Below, piece after piece: positions 18,500-26,987 of a DNA stretch of 64,000 nucleotides. This DNA is from Phaeobacter sp. J2-8 (GTDB lineage: Bacteria; Pseudomonadota; Alphaproteobacteria; Rhodobacterales; Rhodobacteraceae). Under the pieces are notes generated by a model. That model was not told the DNA's origin. It saw nothing but the letters and a program-made list of their open reading frames with translations, and ran no database searches. The position numbers and the translations under genes are program-made. Position 1 is the stretch's first letter, and each line of letters begins with the position of its first letter. The stretch lies in the NCBI RefSeq assembly GCF_022867865.1, contig NZ_JALIEC010000001.1, positions 1,098,501-1,162,500 of the forward strand, given 5' to 3'.

Positions 18500-20278
18500 A
18501 TGAGCGGATCAGACAAAGAAGTGGCGATGCATCGCCTGACACTGGCCCTTGTCGGGGCATGTGCCGGATTGGCGGCCTGGTTTTTCGGCGAATTGGCCGA
18601 GACGATGTTCCATCGCCCGCGGCTGTTTCTGTTCACCGTGACGGCGGTCATGGGCGGTTTTGGGCTGTTCCTTGGGATTGTCGGGCCATTGCGTTGGGCT
18701 TCGGCGGCATTGGGGGCTGCGGTGATGGCGGTGTTGATCGCCGGGTTGATGACCTGGGACACCACCGGGTTTGACACGTTGGAGCCGTTTTTTGACAGCG
18801 GTTTGCCCTTCTCTGCGATGGCGCTGTTGCTGTTCGTTGGAACGCCTTTTGTCTCTGCCGCGTTGCAACGATCGGGGGGCTGGCGTGACTATGCCCTGTT
18901 GTTTGATACGGCCTGGGCCATTTTGGTGCGGTATCTGGCGGCCTGGCTGTTTACGGCGGTGGTCTGGGGGATTGTGTATCTGTCGGATGCGCTGTTCGAA
19001 ATCGTCGGGGTGACGGTCATTGATGACCTGCTCGAACTTGATCCGGTGCCTTTTGCGCTGACGGGGATGTTTCTGGGGCTGGCAATGGCGATCATGCACG
19101 AGCTGCGGGACTATGTGTCGCCGTTTCTGGTGTTGCGGCTGTTTCGGGTGATCCTGCCGGTGTTGACCCTGGTGGTGGCGGTGTTTCTGATTGCGCTGCC
19201 CCTGCGCGGCATGGATCAGCTTTTCGGCAGCCTGTCTGTGGCGGCGACGTTGATGGCGGTGGCGATTGCCGCGATCACATTGGTGACATCGGCGCTTGAT
19301 CGCAGCCCAGAGGACATGGTGCGCGCGCCGCTGATGCGCGGCGCGGCGCGGATCATGTGCCTGGTGTTACCTTTGCTCTGTGCGGCGGCGGCCTGGGCGG
19401 TTTGGTTGCGGGTGGATGCCTATGGATGGACACCGGCGCGGGTGGCGGCGGCGTTCAGCGCCGGTTTGTTGCTGGTGTATGCGCTGGCCTATGCGGGGTC
19501 GGTGCTGTTGCCCGATTGGGCGGGGCGGATCCGCCAGACCAACCTTTTCATGGCATTGGCGGTCCTGGCGCTGTCTGCGCTTTGGTTGACGCCGATCTTG
19601 AATGACACGGCAATCTCGACCCAATCCCAGGTGAGCCGGTTCAAGGCTGGCAAAGTGACGGTTGACGATGTGGCGCTTTGGGAAATGAAAAATGATTGGG
19701 GCCGGGCAGGCGCGGCGGGGCTGGCAGAGTTGCAGGCCCTTGCGGACGCGGGCGCGCACCCGGCGGCCGGCGACCTGTCCCTGGCCTTGCAGCGGCTGAC
19801 GGAAACAGACAGCAGGTTCGTGTTTGAGCGTGACCGCAATCAACGCAAGATCACCGAAAATGACATGACCGAATTGTTGAACCAGATCGTGGTCTTTCCC
19901 GAAGGCCAGTCGATCACCGCAGAGGAACTGCGCAGTTTGCAGCCGCATATTCACCAGCAACTGACCGAAAGCTGTCCGCTGGCCGATGCGGAGGGGCCCG
20001 GATGTGTCATGATCCTTGACGATTTGAACCCGCATAAACCGGGGCAGGAAGGGGTGTTGCTGCAACGCACCGCTGCGGATGACGGGGTCAAGGTTCAAAC
20101 CCTGTACCGGCGCAATGGCGGGCTGGAAACGGGCGGTGGCCTGTTTGTCGATGTCAGTGGCGCGGCCCTGTCTGCCCAAAGTGCGGCGCTGATCGCTGCG
20201 ATGAACTCTGGCGAGATTCGGATCGAACCCAGCCAGACCCAAATGATTACCTTCGGCGGGATCAGTGTAATTCCCTAG
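18500..20278 (+). CDS. DUF4153 multi-pass membrane protein
   Basis: 592 residues. About ten hydrophobic helices span residues 10-370 (for example LLFVGTPFVSAALQRS and VLPLLCAAAAWAVWLRVDAY). A soluble C-terminal region of about 220 residues carries FKAGKVTVDDVALWEMKNDW. This matches DUF4153, whose function is not known. A Cys pair lies in the extramembrane region (SCPLADAEGPGCVMI). It is monocistronic as far as can be seen. Confidence 0.82.
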   Translation: MSGSDKEVAMHRLTLALVGACAGLAAWFFGELAETMFHRPRLFLFTVTAVMGGFGLFLGIVGPLRWASAALGAAVMAVLIAGLMTWDTTGFDTLEPFFDSGLPFSAMALLLFVGTPFVSAALQRSGGWRDYALLFDTAWAILVRYLAAWLFTAVVWGIVYLSDALFEIVGVTVIDDLLELDPVPFALTGMFLGLAMAIMHELRDYVSPFLVLRLFRVILPVLTLVVAVFLIALPLRGMDQLFGSLSVAATLMAVAIAAITLVTSALDRSPEDMVRAPLMRGAARIMCLVLPLLCAAAAWAVWLRVDAYGWTPARVAAAFSAGLLLVYALAYAGSVLLPDWAGRIRQTNLFMALAVLALSALWLTPILNDTAISTQSQVSRFKAGKVTVDDVALWEMKNDWGRAGAAGLAELQALADAGAHPAAGDLSLALQRLTETDSRFVFERDRNQRKITENDMTELLNQIVVFPEGQSITAEELRSLQPHIHQQLTESCPLADAEGPGCVMILDDLNPHKPGQEGVLLQRTAADDGVKVQTLYRRNGGLETGGGLFVDVSGAALSAQSAALIAAMNSGEIRIEPSQTQMITFGGISVIP

Positions 20279-20342
20279 GATTTTAGATGTTGGGAGAACA
20301 TTAACCGATAGGCGGCCATGGTGTGCCCAAAGGAGGCAGGTC

Positions 20343-20939
20343 ATGCATGGACTGATCAATCGCGCGATCCAATGTTTTTATCGCGACACCTATGGTGCGT
20401 TGGCCTGGGGTGAGGTCGTGCGGCAATTGGATCTCGATTTTTCGGATTTCGAGCCGATGCTGCATTATGACAGCGCGCTGACACATCGCATGGTCGATGA
20501 AATGGCCGCCGCCCTGGGCAAAGAGCGTGAGGCCGTACTGGAAGATGTCGGAACCTATCTGATTTCCAACCCCGAGGTCGAAGCGCCACGGCGCTTGCTG
20601 CGCTTTGGTGGCGTGACATTCCTGGATTTTCTGCATTCGCTGGATGATCTGCCCGACAGGGCGCGTTTGGCGGTCGAGGATCTGGAGCTGCCGCTTCTGG
20701 AATTGCGCGATCACGGGGCAAACCAGTTCAGCCTGCTGTGTTCCGGTGATCTGATGGGCTTCGGGCATGTTTTGGTCGGGGTTTTGCGTGCGATGGCCGA
20801 TGATTATGGCGCCCTTGTGTTCCTGGAACACACCGGTGTGTTTCACGGTGCAGAGGTTATTGAAATTACCCTGATCGAAGCCGCTTTTGCGGAAGGGCGA
20901 AGTTTTGAGCTGGGTGTTGCCCGGGCGGAGGGGCAGTAA
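20343..20939 (+). CDS. H-NOX (heme NO-binding) family protein lacking the canonical proximal His
   Basis: 198 residues of the HNOB/H-NOX fold, with MHGLINRAIQCFYRDTYG at the N-terminus. H-NOX proteins bind heme through a histidine in a DDLH-like motif and anchor heme propionates through YxSxR. Here residues 101-106 read DDLPDR, so the ligand position carries Pro104. The YxSxR region reads LLCSGD. A histidine lies six residues earlier (H98, FLHSLDD). Either H98 or another residue replaces the ligand, or the protein does not bind heme in the usual way. The TAATG overlap with the diguanylate cyclase gene implies a sensor-effector pair. Family assignment is firm; NO sensing is inferred from context. 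Confidence 0.85.
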   Translation: MHGLINRAIQCFYRDTYGALAWGEVVRQLDLDFSDFEPMLHYDSALTHRMVDEMAAALGKEREAVLEDVGTYLISNPEVEAPRRLLRFGGVTFLDFLHSLDDLPDRARLAVEDLELPLLELRDHGANQFSLLCSGDLMGFGHVLVGVLRAMADDYGALVFLEHTGVFHGAEVIEITLIEAAFAEGRSFELGVARAEGQ

Positions 20940-21973
20940 TGGGACCCAATTGCGACATGTTGGATATGTTCTGTCCGATGCATCTGACGCTGGACCGGGC
21001 TGGGCATATTGCCCATGTCGGCCCCACATTGGCAAAATTGCGCCCCGATCAGGTCTTGGTCGGGCAACGATTTCTGGAAGTATTCGAACTGCGCCGACCC
21101 CGCAGTGTCGAGGCGATGGCCGATCTTATGGCCCATGCCGGCACCAAGCTGAATCTGCGGTTTCGCGATGGCCAGCAGACCGGATTGGTCGGCGTTCTGG
21201 TCGCGCCGCCGGATTTTGGTGGCGGTGCGGTGATCAACCTTTCCTTCGGGATCTCGGTGGTTGATGCGGTGGGGGATTACGCCCTGACCGGTGCTGATTT
21301 TGCGGCAACCGATCTGACCATTGAAATGCTCTATCTGGTCGAGGCGAAATCCGCCGCGATGGAGGCGTCTCGCAAGCTGAACCTGCGGCTGCAGGGGGCC
21401 AAGATCGCCGCCGAAGAACAGGCTTTTACCGATACATTGACCGGATTGAAAAACCGCCGGGCGATGGATCACGTCCTGTCGCGCGCGGCCTCTGGCGGCG
21501 GGCGGTTTGCGCTGGTGCATTTGGATCTCGATTTCTTCAAGGCGGTGAATGACACCAAAGGCCACGCCGCCGGTGATCACGTATTGCAGGAAGTGGCGCG
21601 CATTCTGGTGGAAGAAACCCGAACCGAAGACACGGTCGCGCGTGTGGGGGGCGATGAATTCGTGCTGCTGATGTCGGGGCGGATGAACCGCAAGCGGCTG
21701 GCACGCATATCCGAACGCCTTGTCGAGCGGTTGGAAAAACCAATTGTCTTTGGCGAAGACACCTGCCAGATTTCTGCCAGTATCGGCATTGTCCTCAGCG
21801 AGGATTACGCCGAACCCGATATTGCGCAAATGCAGGATGACGCTGATTTTGCGCTTTATGCCTCGAAACACCGGGGGCGGGCCTGTCATACCTTTTACGA
21901 CCTTTCGCTGCGCAATGCGGCCTTTGCCGGGGCCGCGCCGCCCAGCAGCCGTGGGGACAACACGACAAATTAA
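20939..21973 (+). CDS. HNOBA-GGDEF diguanylate cyclase
   Basis: 344 residues. Residues 1-140 resemble the H-NOX-associated PAS-like HNOBA domain (FCPMHLTLDRAGHIAHVGPT near the start). A coiled linker follows (SAAMEASRKLNLRLQGAKIA). A GGDEF domain from about 170 has TDTLTGLKNRRAMD, the active site GGDEF and the inhibitory I-site RTED five residues before it. It therefore should make c-di-GMP and be product-inhibited. There is no membrane segment. The preceding H-NOX gene overlaps by one base, so the cyclase is probably controlled by that sensor, as known for H-NOX/GGDEF pairs in several bacteria. Confidence 0.9.
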   Translation: MGPNCDMLDMFCPMHLTLDRAGHIAHVGPTLAKLRPDQVLVGQRFLEVFELRRPRSVEAMADLMAHAGTKLNLRFRDGQQTGLVGVLVAPPDFGGGAVINLSFGISVVDAVGDYALTGADFAATDLTIEMLYLVEAKSAAMEASRKLNLRLQGAKIAAEEQAFTDTLTGLKNRRAMDHVLSRAASGGGRFALVHLDLDFFKAVNDTKGHAAGDHVLQEVARILVEETRTEDTVARVGGDEFVLLMSGRMNRKRLARISERLVERLEKPIVFGEDTCQISASIGIVLSEDYAEPDIAQMQDDADFALYASKHRGRACHTFYDLSLRNAAFAGAAPPSSRGDNTTN

Positions 21974-22086
21974 GGTATCCCGCTGATCCGCCCACATGTT
22001 TTCCAGCGCGTTCTGCGGTCGGCTTCGGGGCCTCAATCGGCGCTTGGGCCTTGCGCGGGCGATGATAACCTGACAGAAAACCTCGG

Positions 22087-23742
22087 ATGCAAACCGCACC
22101 CGCCATATCCACATCCCAGCGTCAGGGTGAGTCGCTTTCGATCCTGAAAACTGCGGCCATGGTTGTGGCGATGCTGTGCCTGTTGCCATTGCTTGCAGTG
22201 ACAATTGCGGCGGTCACTGGCGGTTTGGACACTCTCGCCCATCTGCTGGAAACGGTTTTACCGCAGTATATCGGAAACACGCTGGTTCTGGTTGCGGCGG
22301 TGGCCGGGGGCACCCTGGCGGTTGGCACCGGCGCGGCCTGTTTCGTGACAATGACCGAATTTCGCGGCCGCCGCTTCTTGGAAATCATGCTGGTCGTGCC
22401 GCTGGCCTTTCCGGCCTATGTGCTGGCCTATGCCTATACCCATTTGCTCGACCATCCCGGCATTGTCCAATCGGGTTTGCGTGACCTGATGGCCTGGGGT
22501 CCGCGCGATTATTGGTTCCCCGAAATCCGAAGCCTGGGCGGCGCGGCGATCATGCTGATCCTGGTGCTCTACCCCTATGTCTACCTTTTGGCCCGCACCG
22601 CGTTCCTTGGCCAAAGTGCCAGCACGTTTCACGCGGCCCGTGCGCTGGGCAAGCCGCCACTGAACGCCTTTCTTCTGGTCACATTGCCCATGGCGCGCCC
22701 GGCCATTGCGGCCGGCGTCCTGCTGGCCACGATGGAGACCATCGCAGACTACGGTACGGTGTCCTATTTCGGTGTGCCAACCTTTGCCACCGGCATCTAC
22801 ACCAGCTGGTTCAACATGGCGGATCGTGCCGCGGCAGCGCAGCTCTCGCTTGGTCTGCTGGCCTTTGCTCTGACGCTGGCGGTGCTGGAACGGCGGTCGC
22901 GCGGGGCGGCGAAATACCACAGTGGCCAGCGGCTGGAACGGCTGACCCGGCTGAAATTGCACGGCATGGCCGAAGGCGCGGCCTGGGTCCTCTGTGCGAC
23001 ACCGGTGGTGCTTGGGGCCCTTGTGCCGATTGTCGCTCTTGTTGTCATGGGGCAGGGCTCTGGTCAGGATCTGTTCAGCCGCCGCTATATCGGTTTCCTG
23101 CAGAATTCGCTGACCTTCGCAACCACGGCGGCGGTTTTAACGGTCATGGCGGCGGTGGCGTTGGGCTATTACCAGCGGGCCGCACAATCCGGTGCCGCGC
23201 GCTGGGCGCTGCACATCGGGCGAATGGGATATGCTGTGCCGGGCGGCGTCATCGCGGTGGGGCTGATGGTGCCCTTTGCCGCCTTCGACAATGCGCTGGA
23301 TGCGGTGATGCGCGACTGGTTCAACCTCTCGACCGGGCTGTTGTTCACCGGGTCGATCTGGGTGTTGGTCTTTGCCTATATGATCCGTTTTCTCGCAGCG
23401 GCCATTGGCGCCTATGAAGGTGGGCAAAGTGCGATCAATCCCAACCTCGACGCCGCGGCCCGGGTGCTTGGCCAGACATCTTATGGCACCCTGCGCCGGG
23501 TGCATCTGCCAATCCTGACGCCCTCGCTTCTGACCGCTTTGCTGATCGTCTTTGTCGACGTGATGAAGGAATTGCCCGCGACGCTGATCCTGCGGCCGTT
23601 CAATTTCGACACCCTTGCGGTACAGGCCCATCGGCTGGCGGCGGATGAACGGCTTGAGGGGGCGGCGGTGCCCAGTCTGGTGATTGTCGCGGTCGGGCTT
23701 CTGCCGGTGATCTTGCTGTGCCGCCGGGTTGGGCGACAATAA
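22087..23742 (+). CDS. fbpB: Iron(III) ABC transporter permease (FbpB-like)
   Basis: 551 residues, about twelve hydrophobic helices in two homologous halves, each with an inner-membrane binding-protein-dependent transport loop (ARALGKPPLNAFLLVTLPMA and ARVLGQTSYGTLRRVHLPIL, the EAA-like motifs that contact the ATPase). This is the typical fused FbpB/AfuB/SfuB permease for Fe3+. The binding protein gene lies convergent downstream at 23967-24977. No cognate ATPase gene is in the window. Confidence 0.9.
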   Translation: MQTAPAISTSQRQGESLSILKTAAMVVAMLCLLPLLAVTIAAVTGGLDTLAHLLETVLPQYIGNTLVLVAAVAGGTLAVGTGAACFVTMTEFRGRRFLEIMLVVPLAFPAYVLAYAYTHLLDHPGIVQSGLRDLMAWGPRDYWFPEIRSLGGAAIMLILVLYPYVYLLARTAFLGQSASTFHAARALGKPPLNAFLLVTLPMARPAIAAGVLLATMETIADYGTVSYFGVPTFATGIYTSWFNMADRAAAAQLSLGLLAFALTLAVLERRSRGAAKYHSGQRLERLTRLKLHGMAEGAAWVLCATPVVLGALVPIVALVVMGQGSGQDLFSRRYIGFLQNSLTFATTAAVLTVMAAVALGYYQRAAQSGAARWALHIGRMGYAVPGGVIAVGLMVPFAAFDNALDAVMRDWFNLSTGLLFTGSIWVLVFAYMIRFLAAAIGAYEGGQSAINPNLDAAARVLGQTSYGTLRRVHLPILTPSLLTALLIVFVDVMKELPATLILRPFNFDTLAVQAHRLAADERLEGAAVPSLVIVAVGLLPVILLCRRVGRQ

Positions 23743-23790
23743 GCCGGTCCCAAGCCGCCAGGCACCCATTCCGCAGTCACGCGGCTCTAT

Positions 23791-23838
23791 TCATCTGACC
23801 AAAAATATCCCGGGGGGTACGGGGGGCTGGCCCCCCGT
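23791..23838. repeat. Intergenic palindromic element, copy 2
   Basis: TCATCTGACCAAAAATATCC followed by CGGGGGGTACGGGGGG and CTGGCCCCCC. The first 30 bases are almost identical to copy 3 at 58211. It lies between the convergent fbpB and fbpA genes, upstream of the fbpA terminator hairpin. Confidence 0.8.
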
Positions 23839-23913
23839 CTGAACCAGCGGGCGTTGCGCGGTGATTCTGCTGGGCTTTGGACCGGCCTTTTGTGCGGCGC
23901 TTTTGCCAAACAA

Positions 23914-23945
23914 AAACGCCCCGCCTGTTGCCAGGCGGGGCGTTT
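23914..23945 (-). terminator. Rho-independent terminator of fbpA
   Basis: A perfect 14-bp stem AAACGCCCCGCCTG/CAGGCGGGGCGTTT with loop TTGC. On the minus strand it is followed by a T-rich run (TTTTTGTTT). It lies 22 bases beyond the fbpA stop. It may also work for fbpB in the other direction, but the T-tract there is weaker. Confidence 0.9.
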
Positions 23946-23966
23946 GTTCGCAAATCGACGTCCGGG

Positions 23967-24977
23967 TTATTCCCAGCCGGCTTCGTTGAACAATTTCTGC
24001 GCTGTCGGGTTTTGCTCTCCGAGCACCGACAGGTTCAGATCATCTGCGCGGAACAGGCCAAGCCGTGCCGGAACTTCCGCCAGTGCAATGCCGGGAACCG
24101 CCGCATATTCGTTGTTCTGATTGGCGAAATAGGCCTGCGCGTCATCGGTGGCGAGGTATTCCAGAAACGCCACTGCATTGTCCCGGTTGGGGGCATTTAC
24201 CGCAACGCCAGCGGCTGCCACGTTCACATGTGCGCCACGGTCGGATTGGTTGGGGAACACCCAGCCGATGTTTTCAATGCCATCCGACAGACCGTCAACA
24301 CCACCCGCAAGACCGCGCAGGAAGTAATAGGTGTTGGTCACCGCAATTTCGCATTCGCCCGACACAATGCCGCGCAGCTGGTCGGTGTCACCGCCCTGGG
24401 GGTCACGTGCCATGTTGGCTACAACGCCTTTGGCCCAGTCCAGCGCAGCCTCTTCGCCATTGGCGTCAATGATCGACGCCATCAATGACTGGTTGTACAC
24501 ATTGCTCGACGACCGGATGCAAACCTGGCCTTCATAGGCGGCGTCGGTCAGATCTTCGTAGGTCAGCGGCGGGTTTTCGACGTCATTTTTGTCATAGAAA
24601 ATGATCCGCGCGCGTTGCGAAAAACCGAACCAATGCCCGTCGGGGTGACGCAGATGCGCAGGGATACGGGCGTCCAGCACGTCAGAGTCGACAGCCTGCA
24701 ACAGACCGGCCTCATCCGCGCGCCAGATGCGTCCGGCATCAACCGTCAGAAAGACGTCGGCAGGTGAATTTGCGCCTTCGGCGGTCATCCGCGCGATCAG
24801 CTCGTCGGCATTGGCTTCGATCCGGTTGACCTCGATCCCGGTCTGTTCGGTGAAGGCCTCATAGAGCAACTCGTCATTGTCGTAGTGACGCGACGAATAG
24901 ATATTGACCGAACCTTCGGCCAGAGCTGCGCTGGCAACGGTGAGGGCAAGGATTGACGTTAGGGCCGTCCGGGTCAT
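23967..24977 (-). CDS. fbpA: Fe(3+) ABC transporter periplasmic substrate-binding protein
   Basis: 336 residues. A Sec signal peptide of about 20 residues (ending ASAALA) is followed by GSVNIYSSRHYDNDELLYEA, the typical start of FbpA/FutA-type ferric-binding proteins. A tyrosine-rich iron site is suggested by NVYNQSLM and NTYYFLRGLAGG; dityrosine at the latter is a family feature. Binds Fe3+ in the periplasm and delivers it to FbpB. It converges with fbpB and is followed by a strong terminator. An inverted repeat 26 bp upstream of the start may be the iron-responsive operator. Confidence 0.92.
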   Translation of the reverse strand: MTRTALTSILALTVASAALAEGSVNIYSSRHYDNDELLYEAFTEQTGIEVNRIEANADELIARMTAEGANSPADVFLTVDAGRIWRADEAGLLQAVDSDVLDARIPAHLRHPDGHWFGFSQRARIIFYDKNDVENPPLTYEDLTDAAYEGQVCIRSSSNVYNQSLMASIIDANGEEAALDWAKGVVANMARDPQGGDTDQLRGIVSGECEIAVTNTYYFLRGLAGGVDGLSDGIENIGWVFPNQSDRGAHVNVAAAGVAVNAPNRDNAVAFLEYLATDDAQAYFANQNNEYAAVPGIALAEVPARLGLFRADDLNLSVLGEQNPTAQKLFNEAGWE

Positions 24978-25436
24978 CGGGCTCTCCTGTTTGATGAATT
25001 CTTACTGAAATACTCAGTATTAAATTGGCTTCGCTGTCGCAACAGTAATCTGACTAATTTTATTGGTTTATCGCGGCATCGGCGGTTTTGGTGGATGCAA
25101 AACATTACCGGGGAATTATTGTCGCCGTGGTCGGCTGCGCGTGGTCACGCGCATCTATCTGATTTTAAACCAAATACTTCGGGATTGCGCTGCGGTGATT
25201 CCAAGGCGGGCCAGTGTGGACCTGTGTGGACCAGTGCCCAGAACACAATCCATTCACATCTTTCTTGGTGGCGGGGGGCTGTGCCTTGGCATTGGGGCGG
25301 GGCATCCTGGGGGGATCCGGGCTTTCTGCTTGACGCCTTCGCCACACATATGGACAAGCAATTGGACTTGAACCTGGACCTGGACGGGGCTTTCCCACCC
25401 AGCCTGTCCCAAAACATCGGCAAGGTAGCGGAACAC
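24978..25436. other. Intergenic region upstream of fbpA and argO-like gene
   Basis: 459 bp between divergent genes. Next to fbpA it is AT-rich and carries the palindrome at 25003-25019. The half nearer the exporter is GC-rich and open in the exporter frame, but lacks family similarity, so I treat it as non-coding leader. No RNA gene is recognised. Confidence 0.4.
25003..25019. promoter_or_regulatory. Palindromic candidate operator of fbpA
   Basis: TACTGA-AATAC-TCAGTA, six-base arms with a five-base spacer, 26 bp before the fbpA ATG and inside its likely promoter. Position and symmetry suggest a repressor site, plausibly iron-responsive. The regulator (Fur/Mur, RirA/IscR or Irr type) cannot be named from this alone. 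Confidence 0.45.
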
Positions 25437-26039
25437 ATGGATGCACAGGCGGCACTGGCGGGATTTGCCTTGGGGTTTTCGCTGATCTTGGCGATCGGCG
25501 CGCAGAACGCATTTGTGTTGCGTCAGGGCCTGCGCGGGGCGCATGTGCTGGCCGTGGTGCTGGCCTGTGCGGTCAGTGACGCGGCGCTGATTGCGGCCGG
25601 GGTTGCGGGATTTGGCGCCCTGGCCGAGGCGGTGCCGCTGTTTGAAACCGTGATGCGTTGGGGCGGGGCGGCTTTTCTTATCTGGTATGGCGCGCGCAAT
25701 TTCCGGGCGGCGCTGGCGGGGGGCAGTGCGCTTATGGATCAGGGCGACACCACGCAATCGCTGCGCGCGGCGGTGCTGACCTGTCTGGCGCTGACCTGGC
25801 TTAATCCACATGTCTATCTGGATACGGTGGTGCTGATTGGATCGATCTCGGCGCAATACGAAGACAGATTGGCCTTTGCCTTGGGGGCGATGTCCGCCAG
25901 TTTCGTGTTTTTCTTTTCGCTCGGCTATGGTGCGCGGGTCTTGCGCCCGTTGTTTACCTCGCCCCGCGCCTGGCAAGTGTTGGATGTGGTGGTGGGTCTG
26001 ACGATGTGGGTGATCGCGGCAAAGTTGATTTTTGGCTGA
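25437..26039 (+). CDS. LysE/ArgO-family amino-acid exporter
   Basis: 200 residues from the ATG at 25437. The open frame extends 114 codons upstream, but that part is low-complexity without similarity and LysE/ArgO proteins begin here. Six hydrophobic helices. Signatures are GFSLILAIGAQNAFVLRQGL near the start and TWLNPHVYLDTVVLIGSI, both diagnostic for the LysE/ArgO branch exporting arginine or lysine. No dedicated LysG/ArgP regulator is adjacent. Confidence 0.88.
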   Translation: MDAQAALAGFALGFSLILAIGAQNAFVLRQGLRGAHVLAVVLACAVSDAALIAAGVAGFGALAEAVPLFETVMRWGGAAFLIWYGARNFRAALAGGSALMDQGDTTQSLRAAVLTCLALTWLNPHVYLDTVVLIGSISAQYEDRLAFALGAMSASFVFFFSLGYGARVLRPLFTSPRAWQVLDVVVGLTMWVIAAKLIFG

Positions 26040-26072
26040 TCTCTCTTGCAAGTTCCGGCTGTGCCGGTCTTG

Positions 26073-26984
26073 ATGCGCGTCATGACAGACATGAAATCAA
26101 ATCCGGTTGCCGGGACACTTTGGATGCTGGTCACCGGGCTTTGTTTTGTCGCGGTGACGGCGCTTGTGAAATACCTCGACAATGCTGTGCCCGCAGCCGA
26201 AGCGGCATTCCTGCGCTATCTTCTGGGCCTTGTGTTTCTGGTGCCAATGGCCAAGACCCTGCTGGCCACAAGGATGAGCAGGCGGCAATGGTCGCTGTTT
26301 GCGGCGCGCGGCGGGGTGCACACCCTGGGTGTGATCCTGTGGTTCTTTGCGATGACGCGCATTCCAATCGCCGAGGTGACGGCGATGAATTACCTGTCGC
26401 CGGTTTATGTCACCATCGCGGCCGCCTTGTTTCTGGGGGAAACCCTGGCCAAGCGGCGGATCATTGCGGTGGCCGTCGCCCTGCTTGGGGCGCTGATCAT
26501 CCTGCGCCCCGGATTTCGCGAGGTGAACCCCGGCCATCTTGCCATGCTGGGCACGGCGATGTTGTTTGCGGTGTCTTACCTGATTGCCAAAATCGTCGCG
26601 GATGAGGTTTCGCCGTCGATGGTGGTGGGCATGCTGTCGGTGACCGTGACCATCGGCTTGGCGCCCTTTGCCTTTGCCGTGTGGGTCACGCCGGATCTCT
26701 GGACCCTTTTGACCTGTTTCGGGATCGCCTGTTTTGCCACGGGCGGGCATTTTGCCATGACATTGGCCTTTCGCTCTGCACCTTTGACCGTGACCCAGCC
26801 GGTGACGTTCCTGCAATTGGTCTGGGCGGTGCTTTTGGGGGCGGTGGTCTTTGGCGAACCGGTGGACCCGGTTGTGGTCTTGGGCGGCGCGTTGATCCTT
26901 GCATCGGTGGTGTTCATCACGCTGCGCGAGGCGCAGTTGAAGCGCCGTGCGGTCACGCCCGGGGTCAATGCGCCCAAGACCTGA
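26073..26984 (+). CDS. DMT-superfamily EamA transporter
   Basis: About 303 residues with ten hydrophobic helices and two EamA repeats (first containing AAEAAFLRYLLGLVFLVPMA, second GGHFAMTLAFRSAPLTVTQP). The start is uncertain: ATGs at 26073, 26082 and 26091 are all possible and none has a clear ribosome site. Inner-membrane metabolite exporter of unknown substrate. The preceding exporter gene is 33 bp upstream on the same strand, and the regulator at 26988 is convergent. Confidence 0.85.
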   Translation: MRVMTDMKSNPVAGTLWMLVTGLCFVAVTALVKYLDNAVPAAEAAFLRYLLGLVFLVPMAKTLLATRMSRRQWSLFAARGGVHTLGVILWFFAMTRIPIAEVTAMNYLSPVYVTIAAALFLGETLAKRRIIAVAVALLGALIILRPGFREVNPGHLAMLGTAMLFAVSYLIAKIVADEVSPSMVVGMLSVTVTIGLAPFAFAVWVTPDLWTLLTCFGIACFATGGHFAMTLAFRSAPLTVTQPVTFLQLVWAVLLGAVVFGEPVDPVVVLGGALILASVVFITLREAQLKRRAVTPGVNAPKT

Positions 26985-26987
26985 GGC

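Noticed and set aside
25095-25436. N-terminal extension of the LysE/ArgO protein
   Set aside because: No similarity, no ribosome site; family members begin at 25437.
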